Source: Primorskyibacter sedentarius (GTDB taxonomy: Bacteria; Pseudomonadota; Alphaproteobacteria; Rhodobacterales; Rhodobacteraceae). From it: 64,000 bases of DNA. Below the pieces are notes generated by a model. That model was given only the letters and a program-made list of their open reading frames with translations. It did no database searches and had not been told where the DNA came from. Positions 9,172 through 18,550 of the stretch are shown here, in pieces. The position numbers and the translations under genes were made by a program. The stretch lies in NCBI RefSeq assembly GCF_004342065.1, contig NZ_SLZU01000012.1, positions 62,001 to 126,000 on the forward strand, written 5' to 3'. Every line of letters begins with the position of its first letter. Position 1 is the stretch's first letter.

Positions 9172-10428
9172 TTACTGGAAGACTGCCTCCGGCTCATCAA
9201 GGCTGTCAGAGCCTTCGATCCCAACACCGTCCAACCCCAGCGCGGTGACAACCCGTTCGATCCCGCGTGTCTGGTCAACAAGCGCGTCCACCGCACCCAT
9301 GATCAAAGCCTCACCCGCCGCATTGCCGCGCGCCAGCATCTGATCGTAGCTGGTGCCCGCTTCGGCGGTTGATTTGATGGCCGAAAGCCGCGCCATCGTG
9401 GCGTCCAACTGCGTGCGCAGCCCGGCATCGACGGTCGGATCGACCTCTGCCACGAGGTCCGAGAGGCTCTCGCCAGTGACGGTGCTGCCGTCGATCCGCG
9501 TGTAGTGCCCGGTATAGACATTGCGGATGCCAAGCCCGTCGTAGAAATGGCTGTTATGGGTGTTGTCCGAGAAGCAGTCATGCTCTTCTTCGGGATCGTT
9601 GAGCATGACGCCCAGCTTCATCCGCTCTCCGGCCTGCTCGCCATAGGAAAGGCTGCCCATACCCGTCAGAATGGCGACGATACCGGCATCCTCATCGGCC
9701 AGGACGGTGCTGCGTGCCTCGCCACTCTCAGCCCATTGCGCGGCCATCCATTCGAGGTCTGAAATCAGCAGATCGGTCGCCGCGCGCAGGTATTCCGCGC
9801 GCCGGTCACAGTTGCCATTGGTGCACAGTTCGCCTGCGGCGTAATCGGTCCATGGGCGGTCACCTGCACCGTGATCGGTGCCGTTCAGGTCTTGCCCCCA
9901 AAGAAGAAATTCCACGGCGTGGTAACCGGTTGCGACGTTTGCCTCAACCTGATCGGCCTCGTGCAGCGTGGTTTCCAGAAACTCAGGCGTGATCGTGCTG
10001 GCATCGACCTCTTGACCCGACAGCACGAATTTCGGCTGGGCGATCACGTTAAGCGCGGCATAGGGGTTTTCGTCGGTCGGACCGGCACCATCGCCCACGT
10101 AGTCGATCAGCCCTTCGTCCAGCGGCCAGGCGTTCACCTTGCCTTCCCAGTCATCGACGATGGCATTGCCAAAGCGAAACACCTCTGTCTGCTGGTAGGG
10201 CACGCGCGAAGCGATCCACGCCTGACGCGCCTTGGTCAGCGCCTCGGCCGAGGGGTCTGCCAACAGCGCGTAAATCGCATCAGACAGGCGGCGGGCAGAG
10301 ATCAGGCTGTCCTCGTAACCGGCCTGCGCGATATCGGCATAGGTGTTCAGAACCTCCGCCTTGCCTGCATAAACCGGGGTGGACAACGCCAGAAGGGCGC
10401 AGGCGGCTGTAAGTGAATGCTTCATCAT
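9172..10428 (-). CDS. IrpA-type imelysin (iron-regulated periplasmic protein)
   Basis: This 418-residue secreted imelysin has a signal peptide MMKHSLTAACALLALSTPVYA with cleavage near residue 21. The helical body carries the family motif GxHxxE as GYHAVE (G168, H170, E173), a proposed metal site. Cyanobacterial IrpA and related proteins are induced by iron starvation. I start at 10428 because the frame continues 19 residues further upstream without signal-like sequence. It is the first gene of the four-gene set irpA-like, dihaem oxidoreductase, second imelysin, DUF1513. No permease is encoded in the set, so any iron delivered must use a transporter elsewhere. A palindrome lies 50 bases upstream. 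Confidence 0.88.
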   Translation of the reverse strand: MMKHSLTAACALLALSTPVYAGKAEVLNTYADIAQAGYEDSLISARRLSDAIYALLADPSAEALTKARQAWIASRVPYQQTEVFRFGNAIVDDWEGKVNAWPLDEGLIDYVGDGAGPTDENPYAALNVIAQPKFVLSGQEVDASTITPEFLETTLHEADQVEANVATGYHAVEFLLWGQDLNGTDHGAGDRPWTDYAAGELCTNGNCDRRAEYLRAATDLLISDLEWMAAQWAESGEARSTVLADEDAGIVAILTGMGSLSYGEQAGERMKLGVMLNDPEEEHDCFSDNTHNSHFYDGLGIRNVYTGHYTRIDGSTVTGESLSDLVAEVDPTVDAGLRTQLDATMARLSAIKSTAEAGTSYDQMLARGNAAGEALIMGAVDALVDQTRGIERVVTALGLDGVGIEGSDSLDEPEAVFQ

Positions 10429-10477
10429 ATCTGCTTTCTGTCTTGATGCGTCAGAGCTTTGAATGGTCTTTCGAGTT

Positions 10478-10492
10478 ACTGACAAAATCAGT
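10478..10492. promoter_or_regulatory. Perfect inverted repeat, candidate iron-type operator
   Basis: ACTGA-CAAAA-TCAGT is a perfect 5-base inverted repeat in the 168-base divergent region between the imelysin operon and the glycosyltransferase gene. It is 50 bases from the imelysin start. It does not match the classic Fur 19-mer or the TGA-N9-TCA iron-rhodo box exactly (its spacing is TGA-N5-TCA), so the regulator is unknown. Confidence 0.35.
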
Positions 10493-10596
10493 TGGGTAAG
10501 TCAATCCGACTATAACAATCAGGTTTATGGCCCCGCGATGCCCCTTGCCAGTCCTCACACAGATGATTACCCATGGGTGAGGCTCGCGGGGGTGAC

Positions 10597-11460
10597 ATGA
10601 AAATCTGCGCATTGACAATGGCTTACAAGGACTACTGGGCGCTTGGCGTCTGGTACCGTCACTATGCGCGGCTGCTTGGACCACAGGCGCTTTACGTCGT
10701 GGCGCACGGATCCGACCCCGAGATAGAGCGGATTTGTCCGGGCGCGAGCGTTGTGACGATTCCACGTGATGACCTGAGCCATTTTGATCGACGCCGCGCA
10801 GACATGTTGAACGCATTTCAGGCAGGGCTGCTTGAAAGCTATGATTGGGTTATCCGGACGGATGTGGACGAGCTGATCTGCGCAGATCCGGAGCTTGGCG
10901 GTTTAGACCAAATCTTCTCTCAGGCCGCTGATTATCCGGTTCTGACCGCGCTTGGGCTGGATCTGGTTGAAATGCCTGATGATCGCGCTCTGTCTGACAC
11001 AGTGTTTTCATCCAGAAAAAACGCATCTTTTTCAGGTCACTACAGCAAGGCCTTCGCGCTGTCTCGACCGGCGAACCTTGCCTTGCATGGAACGCGCGTG
11101 AAGCCACGAAAATTGCAGGGTTTTCCGTATCTCATGCCCGAGGGCCTGTACTTGGTTCATGTGAAATACGCCAATCTTGAAGCGCTTAGGCAGGTCAACT
11201 CCGACCGCATGCGTATCGGGAACAGTGCCGCCAAAGGCTTGCCCGGCACGGGATGGCGCGAAGCGGATGCGGATGCCGCGCGCTTCCTCGACGGGTTCGC
11301 AGCCAAGCCGCTGCTGCCATGGGGCAGGGCGCGCGCCAAGGCCTATCGCGTCCTCTCTGCCGTGCCAGCGCGCAGTGAGCGGCTGGGCATCGTAAAGGCC
11401 CGCGCGCTGAAGTTTCCATTTCGAACGACGCTGCCGGACTGGTTCGAAAAATTTGACTGA
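10597..11460 (+). CDS. Glycosyltransferase family 2-like protein
   Basis: This 287-residue cytoplasmic protein opens MKICALTMAYKDYWAL, the N-terminal beta strand of GT-A enzymes. It carries an acidic metal/nucleotide-sugar motif RTDVDE (D89, D91), as in GT2/GT92-like glycosyltransferases of marine alphaproteobacteria. The acceptor is unknown; such genes usually decorate surface polysaccharide. The start at 10597 is preferred to 10573 because the extra eight residues precede a strong strand-like start and a GGGGGTG ribosome site sits before 10597. The next gene, a lipid A deacylase homologue, also concerns the cell surface. A small GGGGC/GCCCC hairpin lies between them (11519-11535). Confidence 0.7.
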   Translation: MKICALTMAYKDYWALGVWYRHYARLLGPQALYVVAHGSDPEIERICPGASVVTIPRDDLSHFDRRRADMLNAFQAGLLESYDWVIRTDVDELICADPELGGLDQIFSQAADYPVLTALGLDLVEMPDDRALSDTVFSSRKNASFSGHYSKAFALSRPANLALHGTRVKPRKLQGFPYLMPEGLYLVHVKYANLEALRQVNSDRMRIGNSAAKGLPGTGWREADADAARFLDGFAAKPLLPWGRARAKAYRVLSAVPARSERLGIVKARALKFPFRTTLPDWFEKFD

Positions 11461-11556
11461 CATCCACGCAGTTTCGAACAGAACAAGGCGCTAACGCTCT
11501 GGACAGCCGAGAATAACCGGGGCATTCAAAGCCCCAGTTGAATAACGGAGATCAGC

Positions 11557-12075
11557 ATGGCCGATGGAACCTTTGCCGTATTGGGGCTGGCACTTGGACT
11601 TTGGGACATGTCCCAGAACCATTGCCCGAACCAGGGATGCCTCGCGTACAATCAGGTTCCCTCGCACACGGCGATCTCGGCCGGGTCGGTTTACTTTCAG
11701 GACGAACGTGTCGACGAAGAGATTTATCTGCGGCGCGACACGCGGACGGCGCATGGGCCGTTCCAACTGATCTACGGCATTTCGGTTACAGGCGATGGTG
11801 ACGCCTGGGCGGGTGTTGGCCATGCCTATACGATGTCCAACGCAAGTCAGAGCGCCTATATGCAGCTTCACGCCATGACCGGTCTCTACCTTCAGGGCGA
11901 CGGCCCGGACCTTGGCGGTCCGATCGAGTTCCGTTCAGGCATCGAGTTCGGATTGCAGGCGCGCAGTGGTGCAAGGTTTGGTCTGGCCTATGACCACCGT
12001 TCAAATGCCGGGATATATGACAGCAACCTCGGGCTGGAGACGATCCAGCTGAGGGTCAGCATTCCGACAAACTGA
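11557..12075 (+). CDS. PagL-like lipid A deacylase (acyloxyacyl hydrolase family)
   Basis: This 172-residue predicted outer-membrane beta-barrel enzyme would remove a 3-O-linked acyl chain from lipid A. The catalytic triad of Pseudomonas PagL (H126, S128, E140) is preserved with exact spacing: H147-x-S149 and E161 in YDHRSN...GLE near the C-terminus. Alternating hydrophobic strands fill the body. A clear signal peptide is missing, and an in-frame TGA lies 18 bases before the ATG, so the gene cannot be extended. Two cysteines near the N-terminus (C23, C28) may form a disulfide. The ribosome site is CGGAGA. Function is inferred from the triad. Confidence 0.75.
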   Translation: MADGTFAVLGLALGLWDMSQNHCPNQGCLAYNQVPSHTAISAGSVYFQDERVDEEIYLRRDTRTAHGPFQLIYGISVTGDGDAWAGVGHAYTMSNASQSAYMQLHAMTGLYLQGDGPDLGGPIEFRSGIEFGLQARSGARFGLAYDHRSNAGIYDSNLGLETIQLRVSIPTN

Positions 12076-12260
12076 CGATCGGCGCGCATGCTCTGGCGCT
12101 GGCTAAGCTTGTCTCTGGGCCGTTTGCGTGCGTCAAACATTTACATAATACCGATTATACGAAACATTCGCGCAAGCCGCAACGCCCCCGCCTGAACCTG
12201 TATAATACAACGATTTCAGCACCTAAGCGCGAAAAGCGAATGTGCAGCCGAATACGGTGC

Positions 12261-12950
12261 TCAGCCCAGTGCGTACCCGGCGCCGCGTACGGTGCGCAAC
12301 GGATCTTCCCCGCCGTGCTGGCACAGGGCTTTACGCAAACGTCCGATGTGAACGTCGACAGTGCGTGTATCGACATAGATGTCGCGGCCCCAGACGCGGT
12401 CAAGAAGCTGCTCACGCGACCAGACGCGGCCGGGCTTCTCCATGAAGGTCGACAGAAGCCGGAATTCGGTTGGCCCCAGTTTCAGCGGTGCATCCGCGCG
12501 CGTTACCTTGTGCGTCTCGGCATCAAGGAGGATGTCGAGATATTCCAGCCTCTCGCCCATCGTGGCCGGACGCGTGCGGCGCAGTTGCGCCCGGACCCGC
12601 GCCATGAGCTCGACCACAGAGAACGGCTTTACCACATAGTCATCCGCGCCGGTTTCGAGACCGCGAACGCGGTCGACTTCTTCCGTTCGTGCCGACAGCA
12701 TGATGACCGGGATCGCGCGGGTCTCGGACCGGCTCTTGAGCCTTCGGCACACCTCGATGCCAGAGACATTCGGCAGCATCCAGTCCAGCACGACGAGGTC
12801 CGGCGTTTCTTCTGCCACCAGAAGAAGCGCCTCCTCGCCGTTTTCTGCCATCGCGACACGAAAACCTTCGGCCTCCAGATTGTAAGACAAGACCTCGCGC
12901 TGCGAAGCCTCGTCTTCAACCACGAGTACGGTTGGCTGGGCTGCACTCAT
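12261..12950 (-). CDS. phoB: Phosphate regulon response regulator PhoB
   Basis: This 229-residue OmpR-class transcription factor is activated by PhoR under phosphate limitation and binds Pho boxes. The receiver domain has acidic residues E12/D13, the phospho-acceptor D56 in LVVLDWMLP, and the conserved lysine in VVKPFS. The C-terminal half is a winged-helix DNA-binding domain ending in RTVRGAGYALG. It is the last gene of the pst operon, one base after the phoU stop, so pst induction feeds forward to phoB. The convergent neighbour is the PagL-like gene. Confidence 0.96.
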   Translation of the reverse strand: MSAAQPTVLVVEDEASQREVLSYNLEAEGFRVAMAENGEEALLLVAEETPDLVVLDWMLPNVSGIEVCRRLKSRSETRAIPVIMLSARTEEVDRVRGLETGADDYVVKPFSVVELMARVRAQLRRTRPATMGERLEYLDILLDAETHKVTRADAPLKLGPTEFRLLSTFMEKPGRVWSREQLLDRVWGRDIYVDTRTVDVHIGRLRKALCQHGGEDPLRTVRGAGYALG

Positions 12951-12951
12951 C

Positions 12952-13686
12952 TCAGTCGAGCTCCGACTCGGGGCTGAAGCTTCTGTCAGTGGCAGTCACA
13001 TCCGCTTTGGGACGGTCCCCTTCCGGGTAATCACCGGTCACGTAGAACAGGACCTGTTCCGCGATAGAGGTCACATGATCCCCCATACGTTCGACATTCT
13101 TGGCGATGAAATGCAGATGCATGCAGGCCGTGATGTTGCGCGGATCTTCCAGCATGAATGTCAGGAACTCGCGAAACAGCGTGTTGTACATCTCGTCGAC
13201 TTCGCGGTCGCGTTCGATCACGTCCCGGGCAAGATCTTCGTCGCGCTGGATGAACGCGTCGAGCGCGTCTTTCAGCATCGCCTCGACCGCGCGGGCCATC
13301 CGCCGGACCGACCCGGTGGCGCCTTCGATCTGCGTCAGCTGACCCAGAACATTGGACCGTTTGGCCATGTTCTTGGACAGGTCCCCTATCCTCTCAAGGT
13401 TCGACGTCATGCGCATGATCGCCAGGACCGTCCGCAGATCCACGGCCGTGGGTGCCCGCAGCGCGATAAGGTTTGCGACCTCGTCGTTGATTTGCTCGTC
13501 GAGCGCATCAATCGCGGCGTCGCCCTTGCGCACCTTTTCCGCAAGCTCTTCGTCACGGTTATCAAGCGCGCTGGAGGAATCCTTGATCGACGCCTCTACA
13601 AGGCCGCCCATCTTCAGGATCTTTGCCTGAACCGATTCCAGATCCCGGTCAAAAGCCGAGGCGATATGTTTACCGTCATTCATCAT
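12952..13686 (-). CDS. phoU: Phosphate signalling protein PhoU
   Basis: This cytoplasmic all-helical protein of 244 residues links the Pst transporter to PhoR and keeps the Pho response off when phosphate is plentiful. Two PhoU repeats with conserved acidic metal-binding segments are visible (E-x-x-x-D in ERIGDLSKNMA and again in ERMGDHVTSIAE). The start at 13686 (MMNDGKH) follows the pstB stop by one base; the frame open to 13770 overlaps pstB and is not needed. The order pstB-phoU-phoB is standard for alphaproteobacteria. Confidence 0.95.
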   Translation of the reverse strand: MMNDGKHIASAFDRDLESVQAKILKMGGLVEASIKDSSSALDNRDEELAEKVRKGDAAIDALDEQINDEVANLIALRAPTAVDLRTVLAIMRMTSNLERIGDLSKNMAKRSNVLGQLTQIEGATGSVRRMARAVEAMLKDALDAFIQRDEDLARDVIERDREVDEMYNTLFREFLTFMLEDPRNITACMHLHFIAKNVERMGDHVTSIAEQVLFYVTGDYPEGDRPKADVTATDRSFSPESELD

Positions 13687-13687
13687 C

Positions 13688-14488
13688 TTATCCGATCCGC
13701 CCAGTGATGTAGCTTTCAGTGCGGCTGTCTTCGGGGTTGGTGAAGATCTGTGCCGTGTCACCGAATTCAACCAGATTGCCCAGGTGGAAGAACGCTGTCT
13801 TCTGGCTGACGCGGGCCGCCTGTTGCATGGAGTGCGTGACGATCACGACCGAATATTGCTGGCGCAGCTCGTCGATCAGCTCCTCGACCTGCGCGGTCGC
13901 AATCGGATCGAGCGCCGAGCAAGGCTCGTCCATCAGCAGCACTTCCGGCTCTGTGGCGATGGCGCGCGCGATGCAAAGGCGCTGCTGCTGACCACCCGAA
14001 AGCCCGGTGCCCGGCGCGTGCAGCCGGTCCTTGACCTCGTTCCAGATGGCGCCGCGCCGAAGCGATTTCTCGACGATGTCATCGAGGTCTGCCTTGCTCG
14101 TGGCCAGCCCGTGGATGCGCGGACCATATGCGATATTGTCGTAGATCGATTTCGGGAACGGGTTGGGTTTCTGGAACACCATGCCGACCTTGGCGCGCAG
14201 CTGAACCGGATCCACGCGCTTGTCGTAGATATCCTCGCCGTCGAGCTGGATCGACCCTTCGACCCGGCAGATATCAATCGTGTCGTTCATCCGGTTGATG
14301 CAGCGCAGGAATGTCGACTTGCCACAGCCCGACGGTCCGATGAACGCCGTGACCGTATTGGCCTGAATGTCTACACTTACATCCTTGATGGCGTGGTTTT
14401 CGCCGTAATAGACCTGCACGTCGCGGGCCGTGATCTTGATGGTTTTCTGGTCCAATGTCGTCTCCAGACTTTTAGGCGCATCGTACAT
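13688..14488 (-). CDS. pstB: Phosphate ABC transporter ATP-binding protein PstB
   Basis: This ATPase subunit of the high-affinity phosphate importer has 266 residues from the chosen start. It shows Walker [10 protein letters not shown], signature LSGGQQQR, Walker B VLLMDEP and the H-loop histidine in VTHSMQQ. PstB-specific features include the [11 protein letters not shown] start and the PNPFP Q-loop context. I start at 14488 (MYDAPK), preceded by ACGGAGACC, 13 bases after the pstA stop; a start at 14518 would overlap pstA. It is part of pstSCAB-phoU-phoB. Confidence 0.96.
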   Translation of the reverse strand: MYDAPKSLETTLDQKTIKITARDVQVYYGENHAIKDVSVDIQANTVTAFIGPSGCGKSTFLRCINRMNDTIDICRVEGSIQLDGEDIYDKRVDPVQLRAKVGMVFQKPNPFPKSIYDNIAYGPRIHGLATSKADLDDIVEKSLRRGAIWNEVKDRLHAPGTGLSGGQQQRLCIARAIATEPEVLLMDEPCSALDPIATAQVEELIDELRQQYSVVIVTHSMQQAARVSQKTAFFHLGNLVEFGDTAQIFTNPEDSRTESYITGRIG

Positions 14489-14501
14489 GGGTGGTCTCCG
14501 T

Positions 14502-15863
14502 TTACCAGCGACGCTCAAAGCGGCGGCGAAGGATGATAGCGATCAGGTTCATCGTCAGCAGGAACACCAGCAGGATGATGATACCGCCCCAGGCGCGTTC
14601 GTAATAGGCCGGGTCGGCACGTTTCGCCCATTCGTAGATCTGGGCCGGCATTGCGGAATTCGGGTCCAGAAAGCCCGAGGCGATCCCGTCGGGATAGTTC
14701 GACGCGATGTAGCCCACCATCCCGATCAGCAAGAGTGGCGCGGTTTCCCCAAGCGCCTGCGCCAGACCGATGATCGTGCCGGTCAGGATACCGGGTGCGG
14801 CCAGAGGCAGGACATGGTGAAACACCGACTGCATCTTTGACGCGCCAATTCCCAAAGCCGCGTCACGGATCGACGGCGGCACGGATTTCAGCGAAGCGCG
14901 CGTCGAGATGATGATCGTCGGCAATGTCATCAGCGTCAGCACCAAACCGCCGACAAGCGGTGCGGATTGCGGCAGATGCGCAAACTGGATGAAGACGGCC
15001 AGACCAAGGATACCGAAGACGATCGACGGAACCGCCGCGAGGTTGGAGATATTCACCTCGATCAGGTCGGTCCAGCGGTTCTGCGGTGCAAATTCCTCAA
15101 GGTAGATGGAGGCCGCGACGCCGATGGGCAGCGACAGGCCCAGCACCACCAGCATCATGAACAAAGACCCCAGGATCGACACACCCATACCCGCCTGCTC
15201 TGCCCGGCTTTCGGACGCATCCGCGCCGGTGATGAAGCTGAGGTTGAATTTCTTCGCGATCACGCCCGCCTCGCGCAGCGCATCGGTCAGGTCCAGATGT
15301 TCGGCATCGATGCTCTTGTCACGTGCGACGCTCTCGCGGGAGACGCGGCCCTTGAGGTAGCCGTCAACGCGCGAGGAGGCGAGGATGCGAAATTCGACAG
15401 TCAGGCCGATCAGCGCAGGATTGTCGATCACCATGTCGCGCACCTGCGCAGCGGCAGATGCGGACATCAGCGCCTTCATGTCCTTGGCTTTGGTCAGCGG
15501 CGTCTCGATGCCCCGGTCGGTCACCTCTGCAAGGATCGCGTTTTGCAAAAGCGGCGTGTAGCCGAAGGTGGACACCTTCTTGATGTCCTCGATGTTGCGG
15601 TCGCCCTTCTTGTCCAGCTTGGCCGGATCAAGAAAGACTTCGGTCATGATGAAGGTCTGCTGGAACGCGCTTTTGCCGTTGGTGATGATGGCGGTCAGCA
15701 GGACAACCAGAAAGATCAGTCCAACCGCGATCGCAGCAATGCCGTACATCCGGAAGCGCTTTTCGGCGGCGTTGCGCTTTTTCGTTCTGGCATCGGCTGT
15801 GGTCAGTGATCCGTGGCGCGGTTCCGGCGCACTTCCGGGGGGGATGATGCTTGCATTGGTCAT
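14502..15863 (-). CDS. pstA: Phosphate ABC transporter permease PstA, long form
   Basis: This is the integral membrane subunit of the phosphate importer. At 453 residues it is about 150 longer than E. coli PstA (296). The C-terminal ~280 residues hold the six-helix permease with the EAA loop around [25 protein letters not shown]. The N-terminal extension has one membrane helix (about residues 38-60) and a large periplasmic domain, matching the N-terminal domain (DUF3333 type) described for alphaproteobacterial PstA. Its start overlaps the pstC stop by 4 bases. Confidence 0.95.
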   Translation of the reverse strand: MTNASIIPPGSAPEPRHGSLTTADARTKKRNAAEKRFRMYGIAAIAVGLIFLVVLLTAIITNGKSAFQQTFIMTEVFLDPAKLDKKGDRNIEDIKKVSTFGYTPLLQNAILAEVTDRGIETPLTKAKDMKALMSASAAAQVRDMVIDNPALIGLTVEFRILASSRVDGYLKGRVSRESVARDKSIDAEHLDLTDALREAGVIAKKFNLSFITGADASESRAEQAGMGVSILGSLFMMLVVLGLSLPIGVAASIYLEEFAPQNRWTDLIEVNISNLAAVPSIVFGILGLAVFIQFAHLPQSAPLVGGLVLTLMTLPTIIISTRASLKSVPPSIRDAALGIGASKMQSVFHHVLPLAAPGILTGTIIGLAQALGETAPLLLIGMVGYIASNYPDGIASGFLDPNSAMPAQIYEWAKRADPAYYERAWGGIIILLVFLLTMNLIAIILRRRFERRW

Positions 15864-17332
15864 TCGTACTGCTCCCGGTATTTGCGCACGATGTAAAGCG
15901 CGAGGACGTTCAGCCCCAAAGTCAGGATGAAAAGGTTCATGCCAAGCGCGAAGGCCACGAGCGCTTCGGGCGAGGCAAAGTCACTGTCGCCGGTCAGCTG
16001 GCTGACGATCTTGGCGGTGACGGTGGTCATCGCCTCGAACGGGTTGAGCGACAGCCGGGCTGCGGCCCCTGCCCCAAGCACCACGATCATCGTCTCGCCG
16101 ATGGCGCGTGATGCGGCCAGAAGGATCGCACCGACGATACCGGGCAGCGCGGCGGGCAGGATGACCTGCTTGATGGTTTCGGACTTGGTGGCGCCCAGCC
16201 CGTAAGAGCCGTCGCGCATCGCCTGCGGAACCGCGTTGATGATGTCATCCGACAGCGAACTGACGAAGGGGATAAGCATGATCCCCATCGTGATGCCCGC
16301 GGTCATGACGGCGCGCCCACCGCTCATCCAGCCGAACCCGTCATCGCCGAACACTGTCAGCAGCATCGGCCCGACGGTCAGCAGCGCGAAAAGACCGTAA
16401 ACGATGGTCGGGATACCGGCGAGCAGTTCCAACAAGGGCTTGGCAAAGCCGCGAACGGCGGGGCTTGCATATTCCGACAGGTAGATCGCCGCGAACAGGC
16501 CAATCGGTACGGCCACGACCAGCGCGACCACGGAGATGTAGAAAGTGCCCCACAGCAGCGGCAGGATGCCCAGATCGGATGATCCGCCGCGCCCGGAAAA
16601 GCTGGGCGCCCATTCCAGAAGCGTGTAGAAATCCGCCGCCGGATAAAGCCGGAAGAATTCCCAGGTGTTGAAGATCAGCGAAAACACGATGCCGACCGTG
16701 GTCAGAACCGCGATTGATGCGGCCGCGATCAGCAGCGCCTTTATGCCGCGCTCTACCACGTTGCGGGCCCAGAAATCGAAATGGCTTTCCTTGACGCCCC
16801 AAACCATCCCCGCCAGGGCAAGCGCGATGACGGCAATCGACATCAGCAGGTTCCCCGTGCCCTTCATGACACGGTAACGTTGGGCTGCGGCCAGAACGGG
16901 CTGGGTGATCTCGGAGGTTACGACCTGCCCCGCATCCTTCAGCTGCTGGGTGATGGCTGCGACATCGGCAAGCCCGTCTTGCGCGTTTTCTGCAGACATC
17001 AGACCGGCGGCAACCACATTGTCCAACCCGTCTGCGACCCGCCGAACCTCGGCCATCACCAAACCGCGGTTGGACCCGTCGGAAATCTCGCTGTCCCCGA
17101 TCATGCCAGAGACGGAATTATTGATGTAGAAGGGCTGCGCCAGTGACCAGAGCACCAGCAAAAGAAGGGCCGGTACCAATGCCTTGAGTGCGGCGTTCCA
17201 GCCATAATAAGAGGGCAACGAGTGCAATTTGCGGATATCGCCACCGGCGCTTTTCAGCGCGCGCCCACGGCCAAGGATATACCCGACCGCCCCGATTGCG
17301 AGCAGCGCTATCACGAGCCATAAAACAGGCAT
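15860..17332 (-). CDS. pstC: Phosphate ABC transporter permease PstC, long form
   Basis: This is the second membrane subunit of the phosphate importer, 490 residues against 319 in E. coli. The C-terminal half has the permease core with EAA loop AMRDGSYGLGATKSETIKQVILPAALPG. The N-terminal ~200 residues have an extra helix at the very start, another near residue 55, and a periplasmic segment, as in the long PstC proteins of alphaproteobacteria. The companion extension in PstA suggests the two periplasmic domains meet. It is coupled to pstA by a 4-base overlap and separated from pstS by a 95-base hairpin-bearing spacer. Confidence 0.95.
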   Translation of the reverse strand: MPVLWLVIALLAIGAVGYILGRGRALKSAGGDIRKLHSLPSYYGWNAALKALVPALLLLVLWSLAQPFYINNSVSGMIGDSEISDGSNRGLVMAEVRRVADGLDNVVAAGLMSAENAQDGLADVAAITQQLKDAGQVVTSEITQPVLAAAQRYRVMKGTGNLLMSIAVIALALAGMVWGVKESHFDFWARNVVERGIKALLIAAASIAVLTTVGIVFSLIFNTWEFFRLYPAADFYTLLEWAPSFSGRGGSSDLGILPLLWGTFYISVVALVVAVPIGLFAAIYLSEYASPAVRGFAKPLLELLAGIPTIVYGLFALLTVGPMLLTVFGDDGFGWMSGGRAVMTAGITMGIMLIPFVSSLSDDIINAVPQAMRDGSYGLGATKSETIKQVILPAALPGIVGAILLAASRAIGETMIVVLGAGAAARLSLNPFEAMTTVTAKIVSQLTGDSDFASPEALVAFALGMNLFILTLGLNVLALYIVRKYREQYE

Positions 17333-17380
17333 GAGCCCCCCAGTGTGTCTGTCAATTCAAAGGTTCAGAGACGAAGAAAC

Positions 17381-17405
17381 GGGGGCAGCGCGTTGTGCCG
17401 CCCCC
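17381..17405 (-). terminator. Attenuator hairpin between pstS and pstC
   Basis: GGGGGC (17381-17386) pairs with GCCCCC (17400-17405), with further G/C pairing inside. On the minus strand it is followed by GTTTCTT. Lying just after pstS, it probably terminates most transcripts, so that binding protein is made in excess over the membrane subunits. Confidence 0.7.
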
Positions 17406-17427
17406 GCGTCTTGGGCCAGCGGCCTGA

Positions 17428-18468
17428 TTACATGTCCGCGCCCATGGTCTTTTCTTCGGCAACGGCGTTCTGGGTGTCTGCCAGCTCGGGGTCAGAGACG
17501 AGGCCGTATTCAGCCAGCGGGCCGTCGGGGCCTGCGATCTCGTCAGCGACGAAGAATTCGGCATATTCCTTCAGACCGGGGATCACGCCGATATGTGCTT
17601 TCTTCACGTAGAAGAAGAGCGGGCGGGAAACCGGGTACTCGCCTGCAGCGATGCTCTCGGTGGTGGGTTCGACGCCGGCCATCGTGGCGACCTTCAGCTT
17701 GTCGGTGTTGTTTTCGTAGAACGCGAGGCCAAACACGCCGATGGCGTTGGCGTTGGCGTCGATCGAGGCCAGCGTCTCGGTATAGTCGCCGTCAATGTCA
17801 ACGGACCGGCCGTCAGAGCGCACTTCAAGGCAGGCATCTTCGGCTGCGTCTTCATCCATGCCGGAGGCGATCATCGCTTCCATGGCGCCGGTGGCTTCAC
17901 AGCCAGCCGCGATCACCTTTTCTTCAAAGACTTCGCGGGTTCCGTGCTTGGTGCCGGGGATGAAGGCAAGGATTTCTTCGGCCGGCAGATCGGCGTTGAA
18001 ATCGGACCATTTCGTGTAGGGGTTGTCGACCAGCTCGCCGTCAACCATCACCTTCGGGGCCAGTGCGTTGAAGATGTCGGACTGGGAGAAGGCGGTGTAT
18101 TCGGGGCCCTCCAGCTGCGAGGCAAAGACGATGCCGTCATAACCGATGCGGACTTCGACGATGTCGGTCACGCCGTTTTCGGCACAGGCCTGGATCTCTT
18201 TCTCACGGATCTTGCGCGAGGCGTTGGCAATGTCGGTATGCTCTTCGCCGACGCCCTGGCAGAAACGCTTGAGACCAGCGGAGGAGCCGCCGGATTCAAC
18301 GACGGGTGTCGGGAAGTCAAAGTTCTCGCCAAAAGCTTCGGCAACAATCGAAGCATAGGGCAGAACAGTGGAGGACCCAGCGATCTGAACCTGGTCACGA
18401 GCCGCGGCAGCGGTGGCGGAAACGGCAGCGATCGCCAGAGCAGAGGCGGTCAGTTTGACGGAAGTCAT
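17428..18468 (-). CDS. pstS: Phosphate ABC transporter substrate-binding protein PstS
   Basis: This periplasmic phosphate-binding protein has 346 residues with a typical signal peptide (MTSVKLTASALAIAAVSATA, cleavage near AAA). The mature protein starts with the phosphate-binding strand IAGSSTVLPYA and contains VESGGSSAGLKRFC, matching the GS-S-T and SGGS contacts of PstS. I start at 18468 because CAGGAGCC lies just upstream; the frame to 18543 runs over the promoter. It is the first gene of the pst operon, controlled by the Pho box at 18551-18579. Confidence 0.96.
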   Translation of the reverse strand: MTSVKLTASALAIAAVSATAAAARDQVQIAGSSTVLPYASIVAEAFGENFDFPTPVVESGGSSAGLKRFCQGVGEEHTDIANASRKIREKEIQACAENGVTDIVEVRIGYDGIVFASQLEGPEYTAFSQSDIFNALAPKVMVDGELVDNPYTKWSDFNADLPAEEILAFIPGTKHGTREVFEEKVIAAGCEATGAMEAMIASGMDEDAAEDACLEVRSDGRSVDIDGDYTETLASIDANANAIGVFGLAFYENNTDKLKVATMAGVEPTTESIAAGEYPVSRPLFFYVKKAHIGVIPGLKEYAEFFVADEIAGPDGPLAEYGLVSDPELADTQNAVAEEKTMGADM

Positions 18469-18550
18469 AGGTGGCTCCTGTTTAACAGATTTCGCAATCA
18501 TCTTTGTGATGATCATGGCCGAGGCAATATGCCTGTCTGGCAATGGTTTT

